Source: an uncultured Eubacterium sp.
GTDB lineage: Bacteria; Bacillota; Clostridia; Lachnospirales; Lachnospiraceae
Assembly (NCBI GenBank): GCA_910577225.1
Contig: CAJTMV010000030.1
Location: 1-53,299, forward strand
Reading direction: 5' to 3'
DNA length: 53,299 nucleotides
Positions within the stretch are counted from its first letter, which is position 1. The number at the start of each line of letters is the position of its first letter. Positions 1 through 8,469 of the stretch are shown here, in pieces. Below the pieces are notes generated by a model. That model was not told the DNA's origin. It worked only from the letters and a program-made list of their open reading frames with translations, and searched no databases. A program made the position numbers and the translations under genes.

Positions 1-73
1 CGCCGGTTCCAGGTTCCTGCCAGCGGTCACGGACACGTCCGCGCAGCCACTGAAACACAATCAGACATCCTGC

Positions 74-799
74 TTATGAGAATTCCACCTGTTGTTTCCG
101 CACCAACATCCATGTTCCGAAAAACAGCAAAAGCGAAATCCCCATTACCAGCAGCAGGATTCCTGTTTCAGAAAGGTTTGAAACTGTATGGACAACATTC
201 CTGCACATATTTAAAAATGCATGATCCTTCCCTTCTTCCAGCATCTGTCCGATACGTGAACCGCCGATCAGAAACAATACCCACAGACACCAGAAAATCG
301 TAAATATTATTTTTCCATATTTTAAGACCAACGCACCCAAAAACGCATGAAACGCTGAAAGTGCAAAGCAGGCCGGAATCAGATATTTCCATCTGAACAG
401 ATACTGCAAATCAAATTCAACAGGTATTCCTCCATAAGCAGCCCGCATAATCCATCTTTCGAATAAAGAAAATATATATGCCAGAGATACTGCCGCAAGA
501 TTCTGCAGAAAAGATACGATAAATTCTGCCGGAATCAGATTTCTTCTTGTTGTGCTCATGGCAACTGAGAGATTAAAGCACATGGGCAGACTGCCCATCC
601 CCAGAAACAGCAGTATGAACGCAGGTATCATTACTGTCAGAATCGTACCAAGCGGAATAATACTTTCCTTTTCTCCCAGGCCATATACAACAAATCCGAG
701 TAATATTTCTCCTAACAGAAAAAATACGCTTTCCATTGCCAAAATAAGAGCCAGCTCATCCCGTCTCAGATAAAACTGTCTTTTCAATTCCCTTTTCAC
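74..799 (-). CDS. Membrane subunit of YtrA-type ABC system (paralogue 2)
   Basis: Predicted 241-aa integral membrane protein with about six hydrophobic segments spread over residues ~15-235 and a short basic C-terminus. No catalytic motif is visible. It starts at a GTG preceded by GGAGGAG eight bases upstream. It is the last visible gene of a regulator-ATPase-membrane-membrane operon and resembles the preceding membrane gene in size, segment layout and C-terminal tail (both end with a GTW/GSW motif and a basic stretch), so the two probably arose by duplication. By position it is a transmembrane component of the ABC system, perhaps pairing with its paralogue as a heterodimer. The substrate is unknown; related GntR/YtrA-controlled systems respond to cell-envelope stress or peptide antibiotics. 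Confidence 0.6.
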   Translation of the reverse strand: MKRELKRQFYLRRDELALILAMESVFFLLGEILLGFVVYGLGEKESIIPLGTILTVMIPAFILLFLGMGSLPMCFNLSVAMSTTRRNLIPAEFIVSFLQNLAAVSLAYIFSLFERWIMRAAYGGIPVEFDLQYLFRWKYLIPACFALSAFHAFLGALVLKYGKIIFTIFWCLWVLFLIGGSRIGQMLEEGKDHAFLNMCRNVVHTVSNLSETGILLLVMGISLLLFFGTWMLVRKQQVEFS

Positions 800-884
800 C
801 AGACCATCTCCTCCAATCTTCCTGTAATGCTGTTTTTCACCGATCCGACATGTTTCATTTACAAACGCCGGTTTGCTTTGTCCG

Positions 885-1544
885 TCAGGATCTTACTTCA
901 AACTTTTTTAATATATGCCAGCTTCCGAATAAGGAAACCACGCAGACAACAATCCCCATACCCATCAGCAGCCATTGTCCCCTGCCGCTATAGCTCAAAA
1001 AAGAAACAAGCCAGTCCAGCGGTCCTCCCATTCCCGCATATGCAATTACAAATCCAACTCCCATGCTGATCAAAACAATTCCGATGCACATTATGCTATA
1101 CACCATCTTTCCCCATTTTATAGCCGCCATGCCCAAAAATTTGGAAACTCCTTCTATCATAAGAAACAAGGAAAGTTTGAACGCAAACCCTGATCGATCC
1201 ATTTCCAGCAGACTGGTACTTATCAGATAAAATACCAGCGTTTCCGCCATAAACAATCCATCCATCACCAGACTGCCCCAAAAAACATATTTTCTTAAAC
1301 ACCCAAACATAACCGGTGTCACAACCTGATCGAAAGAGATTCCGCATGAAAATATCATGACTATCGCCAAATAGAAAACTGTGGTCGGCATCAGGGAAAA
1401 CAGCCCGCGGATCTCTAACGTCCCTTCTCCTGCAAGCCATATATAAAGCGACATGCAAAATCCACCGATAATCGTAGTAAATTCATAAGTTTCCGCCTGT
1501 CTTATATAATACCGAAGCGCCCGCCCCCATGCACTTTGCTTCAT
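885..1544 (-). CDS. Membrane subunit of YtrA-type ABC system (paralogue 1)
   Basis: Predicted 219-aa polytopic membrane protein with about six hydrophobic stretches. The start chosen is the ATG at 1544, which overlaps the stop of the upstream ATPase gene by four bases (ATGA) and has AGGAGG six bases upstream. An alternative ATG seven codons earlier would put this site inside the coding region. The overlap implies translational coupling to the ATPase, so this is very likely its membrane partner. There is no recognisable family signature beyond the ABC-2-like layout, and the substrate cannot be inferred. Confidence 0.65.
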   Translation of the reverse strand: MKQSAWGRALRYYIRQAETYEFTTIIGGFCMSLYIWLAGEGTLEIRGLFSLMPTTVFYLAIVMIFSCGISFDQVVTPVMFGCLRKYVFWGSLVMDGLFMAETLVFYLISTSLLEMDRSGFAFKLSLFLMIEGVSKFLGMAAIKWGKMVYSIMCIGIVLISMGVGFVIAYAGMGGPLDWLVSFLSYSGRGQWLLMGMGIVVCVVSLFGSWHILKKFEVRS

Positions 1545-2416
1545 ATTACCGCCTCCTCTCCGCACAGAGCCAGAAACAGCTCCTGCAGTCCGACAGGCTG
1601 TACCGTTACATTGTATCCGTCTGCCAGCTTTTGTCCTTTTTCCAGAAGGACTGTTACTCCTTTGCTGCGTCCCATATTTTCCACATGATATACTGAAAGC
1701 CCCGCACAGACCGCATTTACGTCCTGTGCATTGCCGCTGACGTGCAGGCTGCGTCCCAGCAGTTCCTGGGTATTCTCCTGAAGCAGCAGCTCGCCTTCCT
1801 TTAACATAATTACTTCTTCAAACACATCTGCGGCTTCCTGAATAATATGGGTGCTGATAATAAAAGTCCTTCCGGTATTGGCATATTCCTCAATCAGCAG
1901 CTTGTAAAACTGCTCTCTTGCCACAACATCCAGTCCGGCCACCGGTTCGTCCATAATTGTGATGTCCGCTTTGCTGGCCAGCGCAACAATTATGGTTACC
2001 ATACTCATCATTCCTTTGGAAATTTTAGATATCCGCTTTTTCATATCCAGATGAAACAGCTCTGTTAACTGTCTGGCCATCTGTTTATCCCATTTCGGAT
2101 AAAAAATCGAAGCTGTTCTCAAATATTCTTTGATTTTCATCGTATTTGGCCCAAACATCGCCATGGGATTGATTTCTCTTGAAAAACAAATATGATCCAG
2201 AGCTTTTTGATTTTCCCAGACCGGCATTCCGTCATAAGTAACCATCCCGCGTGTCGCCGGATTCTGCGCTGTCATTACAGACAGCAACGTTGTCTTGCCT
2301 GCTCCGTTTCTTCCGATCAGTCCGTATATTTTCCCATGTTCGATCTCCAGATTAATTCCTTTTAATACATCCGTTTTTTGATAGGTTTTAAAAATATTTT
2401 CACATTTCAGACTCAT
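1541..2416 (-). CDS. ABC transporter ATP-binding protein
   Basis: A 291-aa ABC ATPase. The Walker A motif GRNGAGKTT lies near residue 36, followed by a Q-loop region, a degenerate signature ISKGM (canonical LSGGQ) and a Walker B ending in TIMDEPVAGLD, then a switch histidine (ISTHI). This degenerate signature is typical of the YtrB/BcrA-like ATPases encoded next to GntR/YtrA regulators. The start is placed at the ATG at 2416 because GGGAGGAA sits just upstream; an ATG 11 codons earlier has no such site. It is encoded downstream of the GntR gene and coupled to the membrane gene. It would energise export or removal of an unknown, possibly envelope-active, compound. Confidence 0.9.
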   Translation of the reverse strand: MSLKCENIFKTYQKTDVLKGINLEIEHGKIYGLIGRNGAGKTTLLSVMTAQNPATRGMVTYDGMPVWENQKALDHICFSREINPMAMFGPNTMKIKEYLRTASIFYPKWDKQMARQLTELFHLDMKKRISKISKGMMSMVTIIVALASKADITIMDEPVAGLDVVAREQFYKLLIEEYANTGRTFIISTHIIQEAADVFEEVIMLKEGELLLQENTQELLGRSLHVSGNAQDVNAVCAGLSVYHVENMGRSKGVTVLLEKGQKLADGYNVTVQPVGLQELFLALCGEEAVI

Positions 2417-2492
2417 TGATTCCTCCCGTTCTGTGCAGGCATTCTGCACCTTTCATCCGCACTTTTCCGCTGCCTTCGATATAACATGACAT

Positions 2493-2591
2493 ACTTCTGC
2501 TCATTTACTGCTGCCTTCTATTCAACGACACTTCTGCTCATTTACTGCTGCCTTCTATTCAACGATACTTCTGCTCATTTACTGCTGCCTC
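2493..2591. repeat. 37-bp tandem repeat inside the GntR-ABC operon
   Basis: A 37-bp unit starting ACTTCTGCTCATTTACTGCT recurs with starts at 2493, 2530 and 2567. The first two copies are almost identical, the third is partial, and degenerate pieces lie on both sides. It fills the gap between the GntR stop and the ATPase start. Read on the operon strand each unit carries an AGAAGG/GGAGG-like site followed by ATG and a seven-codon frame (MSRS-I/V-VE, stop). Confidence 0.9.
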
Positions 2592-2614
2592 CGGTATGGC
2601 ATATTTCTGCTCCG

Positions 2615-2986
2615 TCATTCCTGCGGCTTTTGGCTCCTGATCATCTCAATCAGTTCTTCTTCCTGAATCCCAAGGCTCGCCGCCTCTGTGAGTAATGCTT
2701 TTACAAAATTCTCATAAAACGCTTCTTTGCGTTTGTTTTTAACCACCTGTTTCGCTCCCTTTGACACAAACATGCCGATCCCTCTTTTCTTGTACAAAAT
2801 TCCCTGATCTGCCAGAAGATTTACACCCTTTGCTGCGGTAGCCGGATTAATTTTAAAAAACTTTGCCAGCTCATTCGTACTCGGTACTTTTTCTTCTTCC
2901 AGAAATACATCCCGCAAAATATCGTTCTCGATCATCTCACTGATCTGAAGATAGATAGATTTTTCCTGGTTTAAGATTTCATTCAA
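2615..2986 (-). CDS. GntR family (YtrA subfamily) transcriptional regulator
   Basis: A 123-aa winged-helix regulator. The N-terminal GntR DNA-binding domain covers the first ~70 residues, with the motifs SIYLQISEMIEND, VPSTNELAKFFKINPATAAKG and GILYKKRGIGMFV. The C-terminal ~45 residues form the short helical tail of the YtrA subfamily. I chose a TTG start at 2986 because GAGAGGTG lies seven bases upstream and it gives the usual short N-terminus. Longer ATG-initiated versions reach to 3097 but would translate the operator and promoter region. It is first in the operon and is predicted to repress itself and the ABC genes through the dyad at 3068-3089. Confidence 0.85.
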   Translation of the reverse strand: MNEILNQEKSIYLQISEMIENDILRDVFLEEEKVPSTNELAKFFKINPATAAKGVNLLADQGILYKKRGIGMFVSKGAKQVVKNKRKEAFYENFVKALLTEAASLGIQEEELIEMIRSQKPQE

Positions 2987-3067
2987 TCCCTGCACCTCTC
3001 TTCTTATTTGCCTTTGTTCAGATTTTAACTGTATTGTTTTTTGGTTAGTTGGTTTGTTGGTGATATG

Positions 3068-3089
3068 GTTCATTACTTGTGTAATTAAC
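3068..3089 (-). promoter_or_regulatory. Putative GntR/YtrA operator dyad
   Basis: Inverted repeat GTTCATTAC-TTGT-GTAATTAAC on the + strand: nine-base arms, one mismatch and a four-base spacer. It begins inside the -10 element and covers the expected transcription start of the GntR-ABC operon, a position suited to autorepression. Confidence 0.6.
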
Positions 3090-3116
3090 AATATCACCTC
3101 TTCGATGTTTTGTCAA
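3088..3116 (-). promoter_or_regulatory. Promoter of the GntR-ABC operon
   Basis: Minus-strand TTGACA (3111-3116), 17-bp spacer, TATTGT (3088-3093). The consensus -35 and ideal spacing make this a convincing sigma-A promoter. It is overlapped downstream by the dyad operator. Confidence 0.75.
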
Positions 3117-3127
3117 CTCTTTTTATC

Positions 3128-3165
3128 AAAAAAGAGCTGCTGAAAGCATTCGCTTTCAGCAGCTC
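3128..3165 (-). terminator. Intrinsic terminator after the AAA-ATPase gene
   Basis: A perfect 14-bp stem (3134-3147 with 3152-3165), a four-base loop and a six-T run on the minus strand (3128-3133). It lies a few bases beyond the stop of the 528-aa ATPase gene and ends the large minus-strand operon. Confidence 0.93.
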
Positions 3166-3169
3166 AGAA

Positions 3170-4756
3170 TTATCGGACCGCTATTGTAAATATTCTTTTC
3201 CCATGTACTTCCTGTATTTTGGGGATATCATCCAGCCCTGTTTTTTCATATTCGTCCTGAAAACAGAATAACAAAAGCCATCCACACCTCTGACTCCTGC
3301 TCTCCATATAAGAGGCAAGCTGTCTGATCCCATCTAACAAACGTTTTTTCCCGTGCCATATTTTTAATTCCAGAATATATTCATTTTTCGCATAAAAGAT
3401 TACAACATCCATTCGGGTGCTGTCTCTTGTCTCAGGCTCCACTACATAATGGCCGGTTCCATTGATGATCGGTTTTAAGAATGCCAGAAGCAAAAGTCTT
3501 CCCTGTCTTTCCAAAAATGTCCTGTCTCTGTTTCGATATTCCGCTTTTATAAACTCCTGAAATTTCTCCAGAACCTTGTCCATATCCAGTTCACCTGTCT
3601 CTGTCAGAAACCAGTCCCGGGGAGGAGGCGATACGGTACCTTCCAATAATTTTCCGGCAATCAGATGATCGTAAATATATGTTTCAAAAATCACATTGGA
3701 AATTCTGCAAATTCCATCGGACTGCCCAATAATCCCAAATGTAACGCCCAGATTAATTTCCGGATTTGATAACTTATACGGAATCTGCCGGCCTTCCAGC
3801 AAAATCGCTTCGGTTAGTTTGCGAAATCCAGCATGATTTTCAATATTTTTTACCACATCTTCGAATAAAGTATTCGAACTCTTTAAAATCTCCCGCACGG
3901 CCAGACGAATCCCCTCTTTGGACCAGACTGCCAGTTCCGTCGGTATACGTTCGTCCAGCCAGAGGCAGATCAGACTCACCAGGAAAGGGTAGCCGCCTGT
4001 ATACGCGTATATTTCCGCCGCCGCCTCATCCACATCAAAAGCAATTCCCTGATCTTTCTGATAGTCTGAAAGCATGGAAGAAATTTCCGCACAGTCAAAC
4101 CGCAAATCCACCAGAAAATCTGTAGCAATATTCCACGGCGAATTATATTTCTTCTCTTCCTCCGGCCGCAGCTTTAACTTGATATTTTTAATATCATAAA
4201 CACCTGCTAAAATCACGCTTTTAAATGTTATCGTCCCCATCGCCCGTTCCAGATACAATTCCCGAAGGATTCCAAGAAAATTTAAAAACATCTGATTATC
4301 CGCGCTTTTATCTACCTCGTCAATAAAAAGCAGTACTTCTCTGTCTGACTGTTCGCAAAACGTAACAATACGTTCCCTGAGAGTATCCAGATTTTCTTTC
4401 TGCAGCGTATCGTGAGCAGAAGAAATTTCCCATAGTTCTTTCAGCCTGTCTTTATAACCCGCTCTGCGAAGTCCGCCTGCAACTCTGGTACAAAATCTTC
4501 GCACAAAAACATCTTCGGTTTGAAACGCCTCGCTTCCCATACCTTCAAAGCTCATCGAAATCACAATATACTGGTTTTTTAAATGTTTCCAAAGCAGCAT
4601 CAGTGTCGTCGTTTTTCCGTACTGTCTGGCACAGTTGATTGTAAAATAACAGTCCTTCTCGATCAGATCGACAATTTCACTGATTTTTTGTGATGTATCT
4701 GCCATATAATGCTTTTCCGGAATACATGTACCTGTGACATTAAAGCGTTTCTTCAT
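3170..4756 (-). CDS. AAA-like ATPase with C-terminal PD-(D/E)xK nuclease-like domain
   Basis: A 528-aa protein. The N-terminal P-loop domain has a Walker A-like CARQYGKTT (residues ~42-50) and a Walker B VLLFIDEVDK (D146, E147). The C-terminal region has the PD-(D/E)xK pattern D450 ... E463-L-K465 (MDVVIFY ... ILELK). The family is common in Clostridia and Bacteroides and is usually annotated only as 'ATP-binding protein'; its biology is poorly known. The ATG has GGGAGG seven bases upstream. It follows the GH3 gene by 32 bases, so it is the last gene of a sugar-uptake operon, an unexpected place for such a protein. It may simply have been captured downstream, or it could be a defence or selfish element. 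Confidence 0.85.
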   Translation of the reverse strand: MKKRFNVTGTCIPEKHYMADTSQKISEIVDLIEKDCYFTINCARQYGKTTTLMLLWKHLKNQYIVISMSFEGMGSEAFQTEDVFVRRFCTRVAGGLRRAGYKDRLKELWEISSAHDTLQKENLDTLRERIVTFCEQSDREVLLFIDEVDKSADNQMFLNFLGILRELYLERAMGTITFKSVILAGVYDIKNIKLKLRPEEEKKYNSPWNIATDFLVDLRFDCAEISSMLSDYQKDQGIAFDVDEAAAEIYAYTGGYPFLVSLICLWLDERIPTELAVWSKEGIRLAVREILKSSNTLFEDVVKNIENHAGFRKLTEAILLEGRQIPYKLSNPEINLGVTFGIIGQSDGICRISNVIFETYIYDHLIAGKLLEGTVSPPPRDWFLTETGELDMDKVLEKFQEFIKAEYRNRDRTFLERQGRLLLLAFLKPIINGTGHYVVEPETRDSTRMDVVIFYAKNEYILELKIWHGKKRLLDGIRQLASYMESRSQRCGWLLLFCFQDEYEKTGLDDIPKIQEVHGKRIFTIAVR

Positions 4757-4788
4757 ACAAATGCCTCCCTGCTTTGCATTCTCATCTC

Positions 4789-7338
4789 TTATTTTTCATC
4801 CTCACCTCTTAATTTACAGGCTAATTTTATCACCCGTCCGGCACATGCGCGTATTTCTTCCTGTGAAAGCTCGCCCCGCTCGTACGCCAGACGTATCGAC
4901 TGCGCATCCTTTGCATTTCCCGGCATAATGATATCGTTTCCTGCCGCCGCGCATTTCCATGACACACTGCCGTCTTCCGGAACCGTCGTGTTCCAGTCAG
5001 ACATAATCACCCCGTCAAATCCCCATTCGTTACGCGCGGCAACTGTACAAAGATCTCTGCTGTTCGCCGCATGCACACCGTTGATCAGGTTGTAAGATGT
5101 CATTATCGCTGCAGGAGCGCTCGTCTTTACGGCTATCTCAAAACCACGCAGATAAATTTCCCGAAGCGCCCTCTCTGAAATGCATACGTCCACACCCATC
5201 CGGTTATCTTCCTGATTGTTACATGCAAAATGCTTGATCGTTACGCCGCAGTGTCCATTCTCCTGTACGCCTTTTGTGATAGCTGCACCCATGCTGCCGG
5301 AAAGAAACGGATCTTCGGAAAAATATTCAAAATTACGCCCGCACAATGGATTTCGATGAATATTCATCCCCGGCGCCAGCCACAGATCTACGTGAAACTC
5401 CTCCATCTCAGCCGCTATCGCTTTCCCAAACCGTTCCATAAGTCCGGTATCCCACATCTGAGCCAAAGCGGTTCCAACCGGAAATGCCGTGCAGTACTGA
5501 TAATACGTATCCGCATCCGCATGATGTTCCATCGGTTCCAAAAAACCATTTTCCAGTGAGCCCAGAACTCCTGCGCCATATACCGTATCCGTCTTTTTAT
5601 CCACCTCATAGCACTGCCGCAGACGGATCCCCGCCGGCCCGTCCGCCATAATCAGAGAAGGAACGCCGTATACTTTTTCCAGAGCCTCCGTTGTCTCGCC
5701 GGCAGATCCTGGTACCCGGACACCCGCAGACCCAAGCGTACTGGCACCCTCTGTCATATTCCCATACAACAGCGGTATCAGTTCTTCTATCGACAATTCT
5801 TCGGACAATCTGGCAGACATCTTTGTGCTCCATTCTTCTTTCGGTAATTCTTCCTGTACACGCGCTGCCGCAGACGCTTTGGTCATCGTATATGCCATCC
5901 CGCATTCTGCCTGCGGCTCAAAAGAAAGACGCGGCACGTCGTCTGCGTTTAGCTGCTCCAGCCGCTGCGAAATCCCTGCTCTGCCTGCTTCATCCGGACT
6001 TAATTCCTCAAAATCTGCCGTTTTCGGACAGATTGCATTTGTATGTTCCAGCACGATCGATTCCTGAACTTCCAAAACAGCCGCGGGTTTCAGCGAAGCA
6101 CTGTGTTTTCCAACCCATATACCGTATGTTCCCGCCTCTGCCATCCACGCATGAGCCGTCGGAGAAAAAACTGCAAGCTGCCTTTGGTCAATCGTAATCG
6201 TCAGTGTTTGCGTTTCCTGCGGTGCGAGCGTCTTTGTCTTTGCAAACCCCGCCAGCCGCTGATACTCTTTTACCAGGCCTGTCTGCGGTAGCGTCACATA
6301 CACCTGCACCACCTCTTTACCGGAATAGCTGTCTCCGGTATTTTTTACCGTTACGGTAACTTCCGTCTGCGTCCCTGTGGTACGCACTCCCTCACACACA
6401 ATGGAAAAATCCGTATACGAAAGGCCATACCCAAATGGGAACAGCGGCCGGATACCAAAACTGTCAAAATACCGGTAACCCACAAAAATACCTTCCCGAT
6501 ATTCTTCCTTTTCCAAATCATCATTCAGATAGCTAAAGGTTTCCGCCGACGGATAATCTTCATATCGCCTTGCCCAGGTTGTCGTCAGCCTGCCTCCTGG
6601 TACAGACTTTCCAAACAGTACGTCCGCTACGGCATAACCGCCTTCCTGTCCAGGCAGCGACACATACAATACCGCCTGTATCACATCTGCCTTTTGCAAA
6701 ATATCGGTCAGCTCTACCGGCGCGCCCGTATTTAAAATCAGCACTGTCGGAATCTTCTTTTCATGCAGAAACAGCAGATCTCTTTTCTCTTCTGCACTGA
6801 TATCGTAATCTCCTTCTGTCTTTCTGCGATCCTTTCCTTCTCCCGCAATACGGCTGATCACATAAACCGCGACAGCGGCGCCTTCCAGATCTGTTTCCGT
6901 AATTTCCCGTCCGTGCGGCATGGAAAACGGATGCATCGCATATGCGTCGAACGGATTTTCCGCCTTTTTGGCATCCTCTAATACCAGATCCTTCCACTGC
7001 AGTCTGGCGTCTTCATAACGTGATTGATCATCCGTCAGCCAGTTCTCGCTCGTTATCGTAACGCCAGATTCCTTCAGCCCCTGATAAATCGACCGGTTCT
7101 CCCGATTATTGACATCTCCGGAACCAATCCCTCCCTTTACAGTCTGTGACGCTCCGCTTCCAAACAATGCTACCGAAACCGAATCCTTTAACGGCAGCAG
7201 CCCGTCATTTTTGAGCAGCACAAATCCCTCTGCAGCCAGTTCTCTTGCCAGCGCACTGTGCGCAAGTTCTCTTTGTGAAAGTCCCGGTTGTTTTGTTCCG
7301 CTATGAAACTTTAACTGAAACTCTAATGCATTCCCCAT
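4789..7338 (-). CDS. GH3 beta-glycosidase with reversed domain order
   Basis: An 849-aa glycoside hydrolase family 3 enzyme, probably a beta-glucosidase. The usual GH3 C-terminal sandwich comes first (residues ~25-330, beginning near AAEGFVLLKNDGLLPL), then a fibronectin-III-like domain (~340-430), and the catalytic TIM barrel last (NIHRNPLCGRNFEYFSEDP, KHFACNNQE). The nucleophile is D781 in the MSDW motif. This reversed order is established for some rumen clostridial GH3 beta-glucosidases. No signal peptide is present, so it acts in the cytoplasm on imported sugars. The ATG at 7338 has AAGGAG six bases upstream; an upstream extension of 51 codons looks non-coding. It is encoded after the ABC importer, and the aglycone specificity cannot be read from the sequence. 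Confidence 0.93.
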   Translation of the reverse strand: MGNALEFQLKFHSGTKQPGLSQRELAHSALARELAAEGFVLLKNDGLLPLKDSVSVALFGSGASQTVKGGIGSGDVNNRENRSIYQGLKESGVTITSENWLTDDQSRYEDARLQWKDLVLEDAKKAENPFDAYAMHPFSMPHGREITETDLEGAAVAVYVISRIAGEGKDRRKTEGDYDISAEEKRDLLFLHEKKIPTVLILNTGAPVELTDILQKADVIQAVLYVSLPGQEGGYAVADVLFGKSVPGGRLTTTWARRYEDYPSAETFSYLNDDLEKEEYREGIFVGYRYFDSFGIRPLFPFGYGLSYTDFSIVCEGVRTTGTQTEVTVTVKNTGDSYSGKEVVQVYVTLPQTGLVKEYQRLAGFAKTKTLAPQETQTLTITIDQRQLAVFSPTAHAWMAEAGTYGIWVGKHSASLKPAAVLEVQESIVLEHTNAICPKTADFEELSPDEAGRAGISQRLEQLNADDVPRLSFEPQAECGMAYTMTKASAAARVQEELPKEEWSTKMSARLSEELSIEELIPLLYGNMTEGASTLGSAGVRVPGSAGETTEALEKVYGVPSLIMADGPAGIRLRQCYEVDKKTDTVYGAGVLGSLENGFLEPMEHHADADTYYQYCTAFPVGTALAQMWDTGLMERFGKAIAAEMEEFHVDLWLAPGMNIHRNPLCGRNFEYFSEDPFLSGSMGAAITKGVQENGHCGVTIKHFACNNQEDNRMGVDVCISERALREIYLRGFEIAVKTSAPAAIMTSYNLINGVHAANSRDLCTVAARNEWGFDGVIMSDWNTTVPEDGSVSWKCAAAGNDIIMPGNAKDAQSIRLAYERGELSQEEIRACAGRVIKLACKLRGEDEK

Positions 7339-7506
7339 TGTAATCTCCTTTTTATCTTTTTCCATCCATTTTCGCCTGTACACCGTTTCGAACCCTGTCG
7401 GACAAAAATATATACAAAACAAACTATGATAACGATATTTTACTCCTGAAACCGTAACAAAGTCAATTCCATATTCCCAGCCATATCTCACCTTTTATCC
7501 GTTTAC

Positions 7507-7539
7507 GTTGCTGTTCGCACCTTCGGTGCTCACAGTAAC
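7507..7539. repeat. Short palindromic intergenic repeat
   Basis: A 33-bp hairpin running GTTGCTGTTCGCACC / GGTGCTCACAGTAAC with a tiny loop, between the permease and GH3 genes. Its outer arms resemble those of the longer palindrome at 13659-13748. More GC-rich inverted repeats follow (CGGCTGCGCAGCCG near 7600), so the 280-bp gap is structured but holds no gene. Confidence 0.5.
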
Positions 7540-7619
7540 CCGTTTACAGCCTGCCATCAGGCAGCAATTAAACGGCTGCGCGACGTGTCGTGAAAACCGG
7601 CTGCGCAGCCGTTCAACTA

Positions 7620-8465
7620 CTATTCTTTTACACCGCCAAGCGTAACTCCCGCTATAATATACTTCGACAATACCAGATAGACAAGAATAATCGGTACAAT
7701 CGCTACCGTAATCATCATATAGATTTTGGCCATATCAAAATTCATATAATCTGCTCCTCTGAGCGTCGCAATCAGAATCGGTACGGTCATTTTATCCTTT
7801 GACTGGATAACCAGCGCTGGTACAAAGTAGTTGTTCCAGGAGCCTACAAATGTAAAGATCGCCTGTACCGCAATCGCTGGCTTCATAATCGGCAGTACGA
7901 TCCGGTTAAACGTTTTAAATTCTCCGGAACCGTCGATTCTGGCCGCTTCTACAAGCGACAATGGCAGAGAGGACTGCAGATAGCTGTGCATAAAGTAAAA
8001 TACGGCCGGCGATGCAATGGAAGGGATAATTAATGGCAGCAGGGAGTCGTACATTCCCATGTTTGTAACGAGCCGTAAAAATCCCATTGCCGTAACCTGT
8101 GTCGGCATTACAAGAATTGCCATAATAAACGTAAACGCCGCTTTTTTCCCTTTGAAATCATATGCGTACAGACCGTACGCCGTCAAAGCCGAAAAATAGG
8201 TACATATCGCCGCGGAACATCCGGAGACGATCAGGCTGTTTAAAATGCCGCGAAACATCGGAAACGTCCCGTCATTTGCAACGTTTTTCAGGTTATCCAG
8301 CAAATGTGTGCCCGGGAGTGCGGAAAACCCCTTTTGCAGTTCTGCATGAGAACGTGTTGCATTGACAAACAAAATATAGAAAAAAAACAGGCACATAAAC
8401 GATAAAACAATCAGTACAAGATGTGCAAAAACAGTACGCACGCGATTGGGTTGTTTTTCTTTCAT
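7620..8465 (-). CDS. Sugar ABC permease, MalG type (CUT1)
   Basis: A 281-aa membrane protein with six predicted transmembrane helices and the conserved EAA loop (EAARIDGSGEFKTFNRIVLPIMKPA, about residues 185-210), which docks the ATPase. It ends in the typical GVTLGGVKE tail of MalG-like subunits. It is the second permease of a CUT1 importer, four bases after its partner and preceded by AGGAG. No ATPase gene lies in the operon, so a shared MsmK-type ATPase elsewhere is presumably used. Linkage to GH94 and GH3 genes suggests import of a beta-linked disaccharide or short oligosaccharide. Confidence 0.95.
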   Translation of the reverse strand: MKEKQPNRVRTVFAHLVLIVLSFMCLFFFYILFVNATRSHAELQKGFSALPGTHLLDNLKNVANDGTFPMFRGILNSLIVSGCSAAICTYFSALTAYGLYAYDFKGKKAAFTFIMAILVMPTQVTAMGFLRLVTNMGMYDSLLPLIIPSIASPAVFYFMHSYLQSSLPLSLVEAARIDGSGEFKTFNRIVLPIMKPAIAVQAIFTFVGSWNNYFVPALVIQSKDKMTVPILIATLRGADYMNFDMAKIYMMITVAIVPIILVYLVLSKYIIAGVTLGGVKE

Positions 8466-8469
8466 CCTC

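Noticed and set aside
1..73. Frame downstream of the second membrane gene, GTG-initiated, reading MFQWLRGRVRDRWQEPGTG off the window edge
   Set aside because: Only ~19 codons are visible and composition alone cannot show that it is coding. It could be the next gene of the operon, but there is not enough sequence.
2493..2591. CRISPR array
   Set aside because: The 37-bp units are directly adjacent with no unique spacers, so this is a plain tandem repeat.
7339..7491. 51-residue N-terminal extension of the GH3 protein
   Set aside because: Not similar to GH3 proteins, and AAGGAG directly precedes the internal ATG at 7338.
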